A stretch of 64,000 nucleotides of DNA, taken from assembly GCF_014203355.1 (NCBI RefSeq), contig NZ_JACHIR010000001.1, positions 4,776,038-4,840,037 of the forward strand, read 5' to 3'. The position numbers and the translations under genes were made by a program. The DNA comes from Kutzneria kofuensis. Its GTDB lineage: Bacteria > Actinomycetota > Actinomycetes > Mycobacteriales > Pseudonocardiaceae. Below are positions 41,459 through 51,566 of this stretch, one piece after another (within the stretch, counting starts at the first letter, position 1; each line of letters opens with the position of its first letter). The notes beneath the pieces are model-generated. The model was given only the letters and a program-made list of their open reading frames with translations. It had not been told where the DNA came from and did no database searches.

Positions 41459-42478
41459 ATGTCCACCGTGACGACTCAGCCGGAGCCCGTTCCGCGGGAG
41501 CGCGCAGCCGGCGAACCGATGCTCTCCGTTGCGGCAGTTGCCAGGCGGCTCGGCGTGGCACCTGCGACGCTGCGCACCTGGGACCGCCGGTACGGCCTTG
41601 GCCCGACCGATCACACCACCGGCCGGCACCGTCGCTACGGAGATCAGGACATCGCCCGGTTGGAACTCATGCAGCGGGCGTTGCTGCGCGGAGCGTCACC
41701 GGCGGAGGCCGCCCGCTACGCCCTGAGCAGCACATTGCCCGAGCAACGGCTGACCGCGCAGCCGCTGCCGGCCGAACTGCCGGAGCTGATCGTCGGCGGC
41801 GACGCCGATGACGGCGAGCAGGTCAGCACGGGTGGCCGCGTGCTGCGCCTGCCCGGCGTGAGCAGGCAGGCCCGGGGGCTGGGGCGGGCCGTGATGGCGA
41901 TGGACGCGGTGTCCGTGCAGCAGCTGCTGCACGACGCGCTGGCCGAGCTCGGCGTGCTGGTCACGTGGAACACCATGATCCGGCCGGTGCTGACGGGCAT
42001 CGCCCAGCGCTGGCGGCACTCGGGCGAGGGCGTCGAGGTCGAGCACCTGTTCACGCAGTGCGTCACGGCCGCCCTGTCGGCGGCGCAGGTCGGCGCGCCG
42101 CTGCCGGTGAATCCCCGACCGGTGCTGCTCGCCTGCGTGCCGGAGGAGCAGCACAGCCTGCCGCTGCAGGCGCTGGCCGCCGCGCTCGTCCAGCGGGGCG
42201 TAGGAACGATGCTGCTCGGCGCAGCGTTGCCGGCCGACGCATTGGCAGCAGCCGTTCGGCGGATCGCGCCGGCGGCGGTGTTCCTGTGGGCACAGCTACC
42301 CCGGTACGCCCACTGCACCCTGTTGACGGAGCTGCCGCGCACCCGGCAGCGGATCCGGCTGTTCGTCGGCGGCCCCGGCTGGCAGCAGAGCAAGCTGCCG
42401 CCGCACGCGGAGCCGCTGGACTCGCTGTCCGCCGCGCTGGACCGCATTTCGTACGTGTTGCTGGGCGCCGATGGATGA
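41459..42478 (+). CDS. MerR-family regulator with CarH-like cobalamin-binding domain
   Basis: 339 aa. Residues 20-90 are a MerR winged helix (LSVAAVARRLGVAPATLRTW, HRRYGDQDIARL). Residues 140-335 resemble the helical cap plus Rossmann domain of CarH/LitR photoreceptors. The cap shows the diagnostic W-x9-E-H (W185, E195, H196); the Rossmann part has E230-x-H232 in EQHSLPLQ, where the family has E/D-x-H-x-x-G, so the lower-ligand His is kept but Gly is Pro. The residue after the Trp, His in Thermus CarH, is Arg here. Likely binds a cobalamin; light sensing uncertain. It is coupled to the next gene by 8 bases. Confidence 0.82.
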   Translation: MSTVTTQPEPVPRERAAGEPMLSVAAVARRLGVAPATLRTWDRRYGLGPTDHTTGRHRRYGDQDIARLELMQRALLRGASPAEAARYALSSTLPEQRLTAQPLPAELPELIVGGDADDGEQVSTGGRVLRLPGVSRQARGLGRAVMAMDAVSVQQLLHDALAELGVLVTWNTMIRPVLTGIAQRWRHSGEGVEVEHLFTQCVTAALSAAQVGAPLPVNPRPVLLACVPEEQHSLPLQALAAALVQRGVGTMLLGAALPADALAAAVRRIAPAAVFLWAQLPRYAHCTLLTELPRTRQRIRLFVGGPGWQQSKLPPHAEPLDSLSAALDRISYVLLGADG

Positions 42479-43319
42479 GTACCTGCGGGACGCCGCCTTC
42501 GGCGGGAACCCCGGCGCGGACGTCAGCAAGGCCGCCCTGGGCACGCCGCGGCAGCGCTGGCTGGCCGCGGTCGTGCTGGGTGGACAGGGCCGCTACGCCG
42601 CCGCCACGGCGCTCCTGACGGAGCTGCGGCACACCGCCGATCCGGTGCTGGCGTCACTGGCCGCGAGCACGCTGGCCTCCCAACGCCGCCAGGTGGGTGG
42701 TCACGCCGCCGCGCGACGGCTGGACGGGGAGGCCCTGGCGCGGCTGGCGGGCGTGGAACCGGTCGCCGACGACCCGGACGGGGTGGACGCCGCTGGCGCG
42801 CTCGCGGACGCCCTGACGGGGCTGGCGGCGGATGCGATCGGTGTCGGCGGCCCGGCTCGTCGCCTGCATGTGGTGGCAGCCGACACGGTCGAGCGAGTGG
42901 GCGGTCACCGCTGGCGGTCGGCGGTGCGGCTGGACTGGGTCCGCGCGGAGATCGAGTTGGCCGCCGGCCGGCCGGAAGACGCCTTGGAGCCGGCTCGGCG
43001 GGCGGTGGACACGGCGACCGCCGCGGGGGCGATCCGGCACCGCGTCAAGTCCCGGATGGTGCTCGCCGCGACGCTCGCGAATCTGCACGACGGGGTCTCG
43101 AAAGAGCGAGCTGAAGCCCTGTTAGAGTGTGATGTGCGTCACAATGAGGCCCTGGGGCTACACCCCCTCGTGTGGCCCTGCGCACTGCTCCTGTGCCACC
43201 TGCGACCCGATGGGGCGCAGGCATGGCTCGAACGGGCTAAAGGGGTGCTGAGCTGCGTGTTGCTGCGTGCCGATCCGGCCGCCCGAACGCTCGCGAAGGC
43301 CTCCGTCTGGGTGCCGTGA
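42471..43319 (+). CDS. Helical-repeat protein of unknown function (Rv3415c position)
   Basis: 282 aa. Ala/Leu-rich amphipathic helices spaced like TPR units (RWLAAVVLGGQGRYAAATALL, WVRAEIELAAGRPEDALEPARRAV, KERAEALLECDVRHNEAL). No catalytic motif. It occupies the place of M. tuberculosis Rv3415c next to sigD. Translation is coupled to the MerR gene, so it may act with it, for example as a protein-binding partner; this is inference. Confidence 0.7.
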   Translation: MDEYLRDAAFGGNPGADVSKAALGTPRQRWLAAVVLGGQGRYAAATALLTELRHTADPVLASLAASTLASQRRQVGGHAAARRLDGEALARLAGVEPVADDPDGVDAAGALADALTGLAADAIGVGGPARRLHVVAADTVERVGGHRWRSAVRLDWVRAEIELAAGRPEDALEPARRAVDTATAAGAIRHRVKSRMVLAATLANLHDGVSKERAEALLECDVRHNEALGLHPLVWPCALLLCHLRPDGAQAWLERAKGVLSCVLLRADPAARTLAKASVWVP

Positions 43320-43371
43320 GGCCGCTGCTCCGTTCCGGGGAACCCGGCTTGGCGGACATCCGGGCGAACTA

Positions 43372-43402
43372 CTTGACGGATTAAGCACCGGATCGTGTCA
43401 AG
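43372..43402. promoter_or_regulatory. Inverted CTTGAC/GTCAAG before the BldM-like gene
   Basis: CTTGAC (43372-43377) and GTCAAG (43397-43402), 64 bases before the GTG start. The left arm includes TTGACG, a possible -35 element; no convincing -10 was seen. Could be an operator. Confidence 0.3.
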
Positions 43403-43465
43403 GTTGCCGGCCCGGCGTCCGATAGGGGAAGTGGAACGTCACTCGGCTGTCGGAAAGGAGTCCCC

Positions 43466-44062
43466 GTGACGACGGTCTTGATCTGCGACGACCGCCGCAG
43501 CGTGCGGGAGGGGCTGACGCGTGTCATGTCGGCAGTCCCTGGGGTCAGTCGCATCGACTGCGTGGCACACGGTGACGAGTTGTTGGCGCGGTTCTCCCGG
43601 CAGCCGGTGGATGTCGTACTGGTGGGAACCCAGCGCGCCGTGCCGACCGGTGTCGAGGCGACCCGCCGGCTGGTCTCGGCCAACCCCCAGGCCAACGTCA
43701 TCGTGTTCGGAGCGCCGGACGACGCCGGCAGCATCGCCGCCGCCATCGCCGGCGGGGCCCGCGGCTACCTGCGCTGGGACGCGTCCCGGCCGGAGCTGGT
43801 CGCCGCCCTCGCGCACACGCTGGCCAGCACCTCGGTGCCGGCGCCGCGGCAGCCGTCCGACCCGGGCGTGCAGCTCACCGAGCGCGAGCTGCAGGTGCTG
43901 CGCGGCATGAGCCAGGGCAAGAGCAACGGACAGATCGGCCGCGAGCTGTACCTGTCCGAGGACACCGTCAAGACGCACGCCCGCCGGCTGTTCCGCAAGC
44001 TCGGCGTTCGTGACCGCGCCCAGGCCGTCGCGCACGGCTTCCGCCGCGGCCTGGTGTCCTGA
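43466..44062 (+). CDS. bldM: BldM-like atypical response regulator (LuxR/FixJ type)
   Basis: 198 aa, GTG start after AAAGGAG. The C-terminal helix-turn-helix (LTERELQVLRGMSQGKSN...LYLSEDTVKTHARRLFRKLGVRDRAQAV) is very close to Streptomyces BldM, and the neighbourhood (sigma factor, guaB, guaB3) matches the bldM region there. The receiver domain lacks the phosphoacceptor: position 54 is Gly (VLVGTQRAVP) instead of Asp, and the switch Lys is Arg (GYLRWDAS). Phosphorylation control is therefore unlikely; BldM acts as a homodimer or with WhiI in Streptomyces. No kinase gene is adjacent. Confidence 0.85.
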   Translation: MTTVLICDDRRSVREGLTRVMSAVPGVSRIDCVAHGDELLARFSRQPVDVVLVGTQRAVPTGVEATRRLVSANPQANVIVFGAPDDAGSIAAAIAGGARGYLRWDASRPELVAALAHTLASTSVPAPRQPSDPGVQLTERELQVLRGMSQGKSNGQIGRELYLSEDTVKTHARRLFRKLGVRDRAQAVAHGFRRGLVS

Positions 44063-44081
44063 AGTTCTCACTCCTCGGTAC

Positions 44082-44140
44082 CCCCACCGCCGGTGTCGGG
44101 GACGCCACATTCTCGTGGGCGTCCCCGGGCGGAGGTGGGG
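44082..44140 (+). terminator. Nested hairpin after the BldM-like gene
   Basis: Inner arms GGGGACGCC (44098-44106) and GGCGTCCCC (44118-44126); outer arms CCCCACCGCC and GGCGGAGGTGGGG (44082-44091, 44128-44140). Confidence 0.7.
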
Positions 44141-44187
44141 AAATCGCTTGCCCCGCTGCCGCGCCGTCACGACGTCGCATCCCATTG

Positions 44188-44216
44188 GTCCAGCTCAGCG
44201 ACCCGTTGGGCTGGAC
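44188..44216. promoter_or_regulatory. Inverted repeat in the sigD upstream region
   Basis: GTCCAGC (44188-44194) and GCTGGAC (44210-44216). It lies within the 325-base interval 44063-44387, which holds the bldM terminator and this repeat but no other gene that can be supported. A role in sigD control is speculative. Confidence 0.3.
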
Positions 44217-44387
44217 TGGCCCGTGTCCGAGGCCGGATGCCACACTCCGTGACCAAGGGTGACCCGCCGCAGCGTTACATCAGTCGGTGTCGCCCGGTAC
44301 GGTGAGTCCGACCGGGTTGAGCGACCAACGTCTCGCATGCCGACCGCGTCGGTGTGCCCAGAAGTAACACCAGGGCTGTTGTCTGCG

Positions 44388-44960
44388 ATGAGCACTACGG
44401 GGGACGGACTGGACGCCGCAGTGGGCGCTGCCGTTGATGGCGACCGCCAGGCCATCGAACGTGTCCTGGCGTCTATCCGCCCTTTGGTGGTGCGGTACTG
44501 CCGCGCCCGTGTCGGCAGGCAGGAGAGGTCCTTCGCTTCGGCGGACGACGTCGCCCAGGAGGTGTGTCTCGCGGTGCTCACGGCTCTGCCCGGTTACCGC
44601 GACCAAGGCCGGCCCTTTCTCGCCTTCGTGTACGGCATCGCCGCGCACAAGGTCGCCGACGCCCATCGGGCGGCCGCCCGCAACCGCGCCGAACCCGTGC
44701 CGGAGGTCCCGGACGCCCCGGAGACCGACGCCGGGCCCGAGCAGCGCGCGATGCACGGCGAGCTCTCCGAGCGGATGGCGCAGCTGCTCCGCATCCTGCC
44801 CGCCAAGCAGCGGGAGATCCTGCTGCTCCGCGTGGTCGTCGGGCTGTCGGCCGAGGAGACGGCGGACGCGGTGGGCTCAACCCCGGGAGCGGTGCGCGTC
44901 GCGCAGCACCGCGCGTTGGCACGACTACGCAAGACGCTGGCAGCGGAGGAGGTGGTCTGA
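44388..44960 (+). CDS. sigD: Sigma factor SigD (ShbA-like, ECF/sigma-70 family)
   Basis: 190 aa from ATG 44388. That start aligns with the start of homology to M. tuberculosis SigD (STTGDGLDAAVGAAVDGDRQ); an in-frame ATG at 44259 would add 43 residues with no family character. Region 2 is VVRYCRARVGRQE...SADDVAQEVCLAVLTALPGY...RPFLAFVYGIAAHKVADAHR; region 4 is ILPAKQREILLLRVVVGLSAEETADAVGSTPGAVRVAQHRAL. The next gene is its anti-sigma RsdA, starting at the very next base. In Streptomyces the counterpart ShbA controls hrdB. Confidence 0.93.
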   Translation: MSTTGDGLDAAVGAAVDGDRQAIERVLASIRPLVVRYCRARVGRQERSFASADDVAQEVCLAVLTALPGYRDQGRPFLAFVYGIAAHKVADAHRAAARNRAEPVPEVPDAPETDAGPEQRAMHGELSERMAQLLRILPAKQREILLLRVVVGLSAEETADAVGSTPGAVRVAQHRALARLRKTLAAEEVV

Positions 44961-45959
44961 GTGGCCGAGCAGCACGGGCCCGGCGATGAGGATGCCGCCA
45001 CGAGAGAATGGCCGTTGAGAGGCCAGTTCTCTGGGAGTCTGGGCGGAAGCAGACCGGTGCTCACCGGTGACGACCCACTGGGTTCGGAGCTGGTGAACGG
45101 GTTCGACCTGGGCGCCGCCGACGTGCCGGTGGACCTGGCGGCGGTGCGTGCCGACGACGCGTTGCTGGACGCCCTCGGCGGGGGCAATCCCGAACTGAAC
45201 TCCACGCTGGCCGGCCACGAGCTGAGCGCGCTGCTGCTGTCCTGGCGGCGTGACGTGGACAACGAGCCGTTCGGCGATCTGGTGGACACCGAGACGGCGG
45301 CCGAGACCGTGCTCGCCGCGCGGCGGGCCGCGCGCCGTCGACCCCGACTTCTGGTCCCGCTGGCCACCGCGGCCGCGGTCCTGGCGATCGCCTTCACCGG
45401 CGTCAGCCTGGCCGCGCGCGACGCCAGGCCCGGTGACGCCCTCTGGGGGCTGACCCAGATGCTCTACACCGACCACGCGCACTCCGTGGAGGCCGCGGTC
45501 GCCGTCGAGTCCGACCTGAACGCCGCCCGCTCGGCGCTCAGCCAGGGCCGGATCGGCGACGCCCGCACGGCGCTGGCCAACGCCCAGAGCTCGCTGCCGC
45601 TGGTGTCCAACGAGGACGGCCGCTCGCAGCTGTCGAAGACGCACGAGAGCCTGGTCAACGAGCTGAACACCACGTCGACGCAGCCGACGTCGCCGACCCA
45701 GCCGACCTCGCCGACGCTGACGTCGGACCCGGGTTCGTCGACGTCGACGCTGCCGACGACCACGACGACCACGCCGCCGCCCACGACGACCACGACCACG
45801 CCGCCGCCGTCGAGTTCCAGCTCGCCGTCGCCGTCGACGAGTTCGTCGGACACCGCCGGCAGCGGCAAGAACAACCCGCCCGACGACGGCGGCAACCCGC
45901 CCTCGGGCGGCAGCGGGTCGAGCAACAACCTGCCCACCGGTGGCACGCCGACCAGTTGA
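44961..45959 (+). CDS. rsdA: Anti-sigma-D factor RsdA
   Basis: 332 aa, GTG start directly after the sigD stop. Residues around 45-70 (DLGAADVPVDLAAVRADDALLDAL) correspond to the SigD-binding region of RsdA. A membrane helix (about 132-150, LLVPLATAAAVLAIAFTGVSL) separates it from an extracytoplasmic domain with a long Thr/Pro/Ser-rich tail. By analogy with Rv3413c it holds SigD at the membrane until regulated proteolysis. The tail looks like a wall-spanning or glycosylated linker. Confidence 0.9.
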   Translation: MAEQHGPGDEDAATREWPLRGQFSGSLGGSRPVLTGDDPLGSELVNGFDLGAADVPVDLAAVRADDALLDALGGGNPELNSTLAGHELSALLLSWRRDVDNEPFGDLVDTETAAETVLAARRAARRRPRLLVPLATAAAVLAIAFTGVSLAARDARPGDALWGLTQMLYTDHAHSVEAAVAVESDLNAARSALSQGRIGDARTALANAQSSLPLVSNEDGRSQLSKTHESLVNELNTTSTQPTSPTQPTSPTLTSDPGSSTSTLPTTTTTTPPPTTTTTTPPPSSSSSPSPSTSSSDTAGSGKNNPPDDGGNPPSGGSGSSNNLPTGGTPTS

Positions 45960-45976
45960 CCCCGAATGCTGGGAAC

Positions 45977-46011
45977 GGACCTTTCCTCCACTCCGAGTGG
46001 AGGAAAGGTCC
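45977..46011. terminator. Terminator between rsdA and the DUF5319 gene
   Basis: Perfect 16-base arms GGACCTTTCCTCCACT / AGTGGAGGAAAGGTCC with a CCG loop, extended by GGAA/TTCC after one mismatch. Serves two convergent genes. Confidence 0.85.
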
Positions 46012-46058
46012 TTTCCGAGCGTCATGGGTGGAGCGTCACGTGTGAGCTTGGTCGCAGC

Positions 46059-48069
<2,011 letters not shown>

Positions 48070-48118
48070 GTTGGTCTAATCTCGTCGGGTTTGCGTGATC
48101 GGGGAGAGAGGACAGGCC

Positions 48119-49249
48119 GTGCGGGATCTGGTCGAAATCGGGATGGGTCGCTCCGCGCGGCGGGCTTACGAGCTGGACGACGTCGAGATCATCCCGTCGC
48201 GGCGGACGCGCTCGTCCAAGGACGTGTCGACGGCGTGGCAGATCGACGCCTACCGGTTCGACATCCCGCTGATCACGCACCCGTCGGACGCGGTGGTGTC
48301 GCCGCGCACCGCGGTCGCGGTCGGCGAGCTGGGCGGGCTGGGCGTGCTCAACGCCGAGGGGCTGTGGGCCCGGCTTTCAGACGTCGAGGACGCGATGTTC
48401 CGGCTGACCCGGGCGGCCGAGGAGGACGACCCGCTGGCCGTCACCCGGCTGCTGCAGGAGCTGCACGCCGCCCCGATCCAGGCCGACCTGATCGCCGAGG
48501 CGATCAAGCAGGTGCGCGACTCGGGCGTCACGGTCGCGGTGCGGGTCAGCCCGCAGCGCGCCGCCGAGCTGACGCCGGATCTGCTGGCCGCGGGCGTGGA
48601 GATCCTCGTGCTGCAGGGCACGATCGTGTCGGCCGAGCACGTGGCCCGCGACGGCGAGCCGATCAACCTCAAGCAGTTCATCGCCGACCTGGACGTGCCG
48701 GTGATCGCCGGCGGTGTCGGCGACTACCGGACCGCCATGCACCTGATGCGCACCGGCGCGGCCGGCGTGATCGTCGGCTACGGGCACTCCAGCGGCGTCA
48801 CCACCACCGACTCGGTGCTGGGCATCGGCGTGCCGATGGCCACGGCCATCGCGGACGCGGCGGCGGCACGCCGGGACTACCTGGACGAGACCGGCGGCCG
48901 GTACGTGCACGTGATCGCCGACGGCGGCGTGCACTCCAGCGGCGACATCGCCAAGTCCATCGCCTGCGGCGCGGACGCCGTGATGCTGGGCGAGCCGCTG
49001 TCGGCCGCGACCGAGGCGCCCGGCCAGGGCCTGTACTGGACCTCGGCGGCCGCGCACCCGTCGGTGCCCCGGTCCCGGGTGACCGTCGGCGCCGAGGCCG
49101 AGGTGGACCTGCGCACGCTGCTGTTCGGCCCGTCGGCGGACCCGGACGGCGCGGTCAACCTGTTCGGCGCGCTGCGCCGGGCGATGGCCAAGACCGGCTA
49201 CTCGGACCTGAAGGAGTTCCAGAAGGTCGGCCTGACGGTGCGCGGGTGA
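48119..49249 (+). CDS. guaB3: GuaB3 family IMP dehydrogenase-related protein
   Basis: 376 aa, GTG start (VRDLVEIGMGRSARRAYELDDVEIIPSRR). It is a barrel like GuaB but without CBS domains; the sequence has IAGGVGDYRTAMHLMRTGAAGVIVGYGHSSGVTTT in place of the classical Cys loop. This is the actinobacterial GuaB3 family, always next to guaB, for which GMP-reductase or other roles have been discussed. It overlaps the GNAT gene by 4 bases. Confidence 0.93.
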   Translation: MRDLVEIGMGRSARRAYELDDVEIIPSRRTRSSKDVSTAWQIDAYRFDIPLITHPSDAVVSPRTAVAVGELGGLGVLNAEGLWARLSDVEDAMFRLTRAAEEDDPLAVTRLLQELHAAPIQADLIAEAIKQVRDSGVTVAVRVSPQRAAELTPDLLAAGVEILVLQGTIVSAEHVARDGEPINLKQFIADLDVPVIAGGVGDYRTAMHLMRTGAAGVIVGYGHSSGVTTTDSVLGIGVPMATAIADAAAARRDYLDETGGRYVHVIADGGVHSSGDIAKSIACGADAVMLGEPLSAATEAPGQGLYWTSAAAHPSVPRSRVTVGAEAEVDLRTLLFGPSADPDGAVNLFGALRRAMAKTGYSDLKEFQKVGLTVRG

Positions 49250-49761
49250 CCGTCGTCGAGCGTGACGGCGTCGCGCTGGTCGAGCCGACCCAGGAGGACG
49301 TCGACCACGTCCAGGACGGTTACGACGGCGACTACGAGGCCGACGACGGCGACACGGTGCACGACCTGATCAAGGTGCAGATCCACCGGCTGCTGGTCGT
49401 GGACGCCGCCACCGGCGAGCGGCTCGGCCTGGTCAGCTGGCATCCGGTGATGTACGGGCCGACCACCGGCTGCGTGGCCTGGAACATCGGCATCGGGCTG
49501 CTGCCGTCGGCGCGTGGGCGGGGTGTCGGCTCGATCGCGCAGCGGCTGCTGGTGGAGCACCTGTTCGCCACCACGCCGTACGACCGGATCGAGGCCGGCA
49601 CCGACGCCGAGAACGTCGCCGAGCAGAAGGCGCTCACCAATGCCGGCCTTCGCCGCGAAGGCGTGATTCGTGGCGCCCACACTCGGGGCGGCGTCCGCCG
49701 CGACATGGTCATGTACGGCATCCTGCGCACCGATCTGGTGGAACCGGGCGGTTCCGCTTAG
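49246..49761 (+). CDS. GNAT family N-acetyltransferase
   Basis: 171 aa, GTG start overlapping the guaB3 stop. The RimJ/RimL-like GNAT fold is visible: LLPSARGRGVGSIAQRLLVEHLF is the acetyl-CoA loop and helix, and RIEAGTDAENVAEQKALTNAGLRREGVIRGAHTRGG the C-terminal half. Substrate unknown; it might be a ribosomal or other protein N-terminus. Nine bases before the GMC oxidoreductase. Confidence 0.88.
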   Translation: MTVVERDGVALVEPTQEDVDHVQDGYDGDYEADDGDTVHDLIKVQIHRLLVVDAATGERLGLVSWHPVMYGPTTGCVAWNIGIGLLPSARGRGVGSIAQRLLVEHLFATTPYDRIEAGTDAENVAEQKALTNAGLRREGVIRGAHTRGGVRRDMVMYGILRTDLVEPGGSA

Positions 49762-49770
49762 TCTCGGTGC

Positions 49771-51462
49771 ATGGGCCTACTGACGAGTAGCAACGGTGCT
49801 TCCGTCGATTACGACGTCGTGGTGATCGGTTCCGGCTTCGGTGGCAGCGTCGCCGCGCTGCGGCTGACCGAGAAGGGCTACCGGGTCGCCGTCGTGGAGG
49901 CCGGGCGGCGGTTCAGCGACGAGGAGTTCGCCAAGACCTCGTGGGACCTGCGGAAGTTCCTGTGGGCCCCGCAGCTCGGCTGCTACGGCATCCAGCGCAT
50001 CCACACCCTGCGCAACGTGATGGTGCTGGCCGGGGCCGGCGTCGGCGGTGGGTCGCTGGTGTACGCCAACACCCTGTACCGGCCGCTCAAGCCGTTCTTC
50101 GCCGACCCGCAGTGGGCCCACATCACCGACTGGGAGGCCGAGCTCTCCCCGTTCTACGACCAGGCCAGCCGGATGCTCGGGGTCGTCACCAACCCCACCA
50201 CCACGCCGTCCGACCGGGTGATGCAGCAGGTCGCCGCCGACATGGGCATCGCCGACTCGTACCACCCGACGCCGGTCGGCGTGCACTTCGGCGAGCCCGG
50301 CAAGACCGTCCCCGACCCGTTCTTCGGCGGTGTCGGGCCGGCGCGCACCGGCTGCACCGAGTGCGGGTCGTGCATGACCGGCTGCCGGGTCGGGGCCAAG
50401 AACACGCTCGTCAAGAACTACCTGTACCTGGCCGAGCGGGCCGGCGCGCAGGTGCTGCCCATGACCACCGTGACCGGGCTGCGTGAGCTTGCCGACGGCA
50501 CCTGGCGGGTCGACACCCGCCGCACCGGGGCTCGCTTCGGCGGCCGGTCGTCCATCACCGCCGGCCAGGTCGTGCTCGCCGCCGGGACCTGGGGCACCCA
50601 GAACCTGCTGCACAAGATGCGCGACTCCGGCGCGCTGCCGCGGCTGTCCCGCCGGCTCGGTGAGCTCACCCGGACCAACTCCGAGGCCATCATCGGCGCC
50701 GGCCGGCTCAGCTTCGACCCAGCGCAGGACTTCAGCCGGGGCGTGGCCATCACGTCGTCCATCCACCCCGACGCCACCACGCACATCGAGCCCGTCCGGT
50801 ACGGCAAGGGCAGCAACGCCATGGGGCTGCTGCAGACCATCGCCACCGACGGCTCGCTGCCGACTCCGCGGTGGCTGCAATTCCTTCGCTACGCCGTGCG
50901 GCACCCGCTCATCACCGCCCGGATGCTCTCCGTGCACCGGTGGAGCGAGCGGACCGTGATCCTGCTGGTGATGCAGAGCCTGGACAACTCCATCACCACC
51001 TTCACCCGGCGCGGCAAGCTCACGTCCAAGCAGGGGCACGGCGAGCCCAACCCCACCTTCATCCCCGCCGGGCACCTGGCCAACCAGCTGGCCGCCAAGC
51101 ACATCGGCGGCGTCGCCGGCGGGACCTGGGGCGAGCTGGCCAACATCCCGCTGACCGCTCACTTCATCGGCGGCTGCGCCATCGGCACCGACGCCGAGCA
51201 CGGCGTCATCGACCCGTACCACCGCGTCTTCGGCCACCCCGGCCTGTCCGTTGTGGACGGCGCCGCCATCTCCGCCAACCTCGGCGTCAACCCGTCGCTG
51301 ACGATCACCGCCCAGGCCGAGCGGGCGTTCGCCCTGTGGCCGAACAAGGGCGAGGAGGACCAGCGCCCCGCCGCCGGCGCCGGCTACCGGCGGATCGCCC
51401 CGGTCGCCCCCAAGCACCCCGTCGTCCCCGCCGACGCCCCCGGAGCCCTCCGCCTGGCCTGA
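49771..51462 (+). CDS. choD: GMC-type FAD oxidoreductase (ChoD-like)
   Basis: 563 aa, homologous by motif and location to M. tuberculosis ChoD (Rv3409c). FAD-binding GSGFGGSVAALRL near residue 20; VLAGAGVGGGSLVYANTLY; a C-terminal GMC signature HFIGGCAIGTDAEHGVIDPY and NPSLTITAQAERAF. It also has C195-x2-C198-x2-C201-x3-C205 (CTECGSCMTGC), a ferredoxin-like cysteine pattern. Steroid oxidation is a suggestion from the family name; the true substrate is not clear. No signal peptide. Confidence 0.85.
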   Translation: MGLLTSSNGASVDYDVVVIGSGFGGSVAALRLTEKGYRVAVVEAGRRFSDEEFAKTSWDLRKFLWAPQLGCYGIQRIHTLRNVMVLAGAGVGGGSLVYANTLYRPLKPFFADPQWAHITDWEAELSPFYDQASRMLGVVTNPTTTPSDRVMQQVAADMGIADSYHPTPVGVHFGEPGKTVPDPFFGGVGPARTGCTECGSCMTGCRVGAKNTLVKNYLYLAERAGAQVLPMTTVTGLRELADGTWRVDTRRTGARFGGRSSITAGQVVLAAGTWGTQNLLHKMRDSGALPRLSRRLGELTRTNSEAIIGAGRLSFDPAQDFSRGVAITSSIHPDATTHIEPVRYGKGSNAMGLLQTIATDGSLPTPRWLQFLRYAVRHPLITARMLSVHRWSERTVILLVMQSLDNSITTFTRRGKLTSKQGHGEPNPTFIPAGHLANQLAAKHIGGVAGGTWGELANIPLTAHFIGGCAIGTDAEHGVIDPYHRVFGHPGLSVVDGAAISANLGVNPSLTITAQAERAFALWPNKGEEDQRPAAGAGYRRIAPVAPKHPVVPADAPGALRLA

Positions 51463-51566
51463 CCCCGGCGGGGTGGGGCGTCCGTCGGGCGGGGCCGGCT
51501 GATCATTGGGAGACTGCTGGCAACGACAGCGGTTCCGACGCGTCCTCGGGTCAGGAGGTGTCCAGG

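Noticed and set aside
44259-44387. Longer SigD starting at ATG 44259
   Set aside because: The added 43 residues have no resemblance to sigma factors, and the SigD homology begins at the ATG at 44388.
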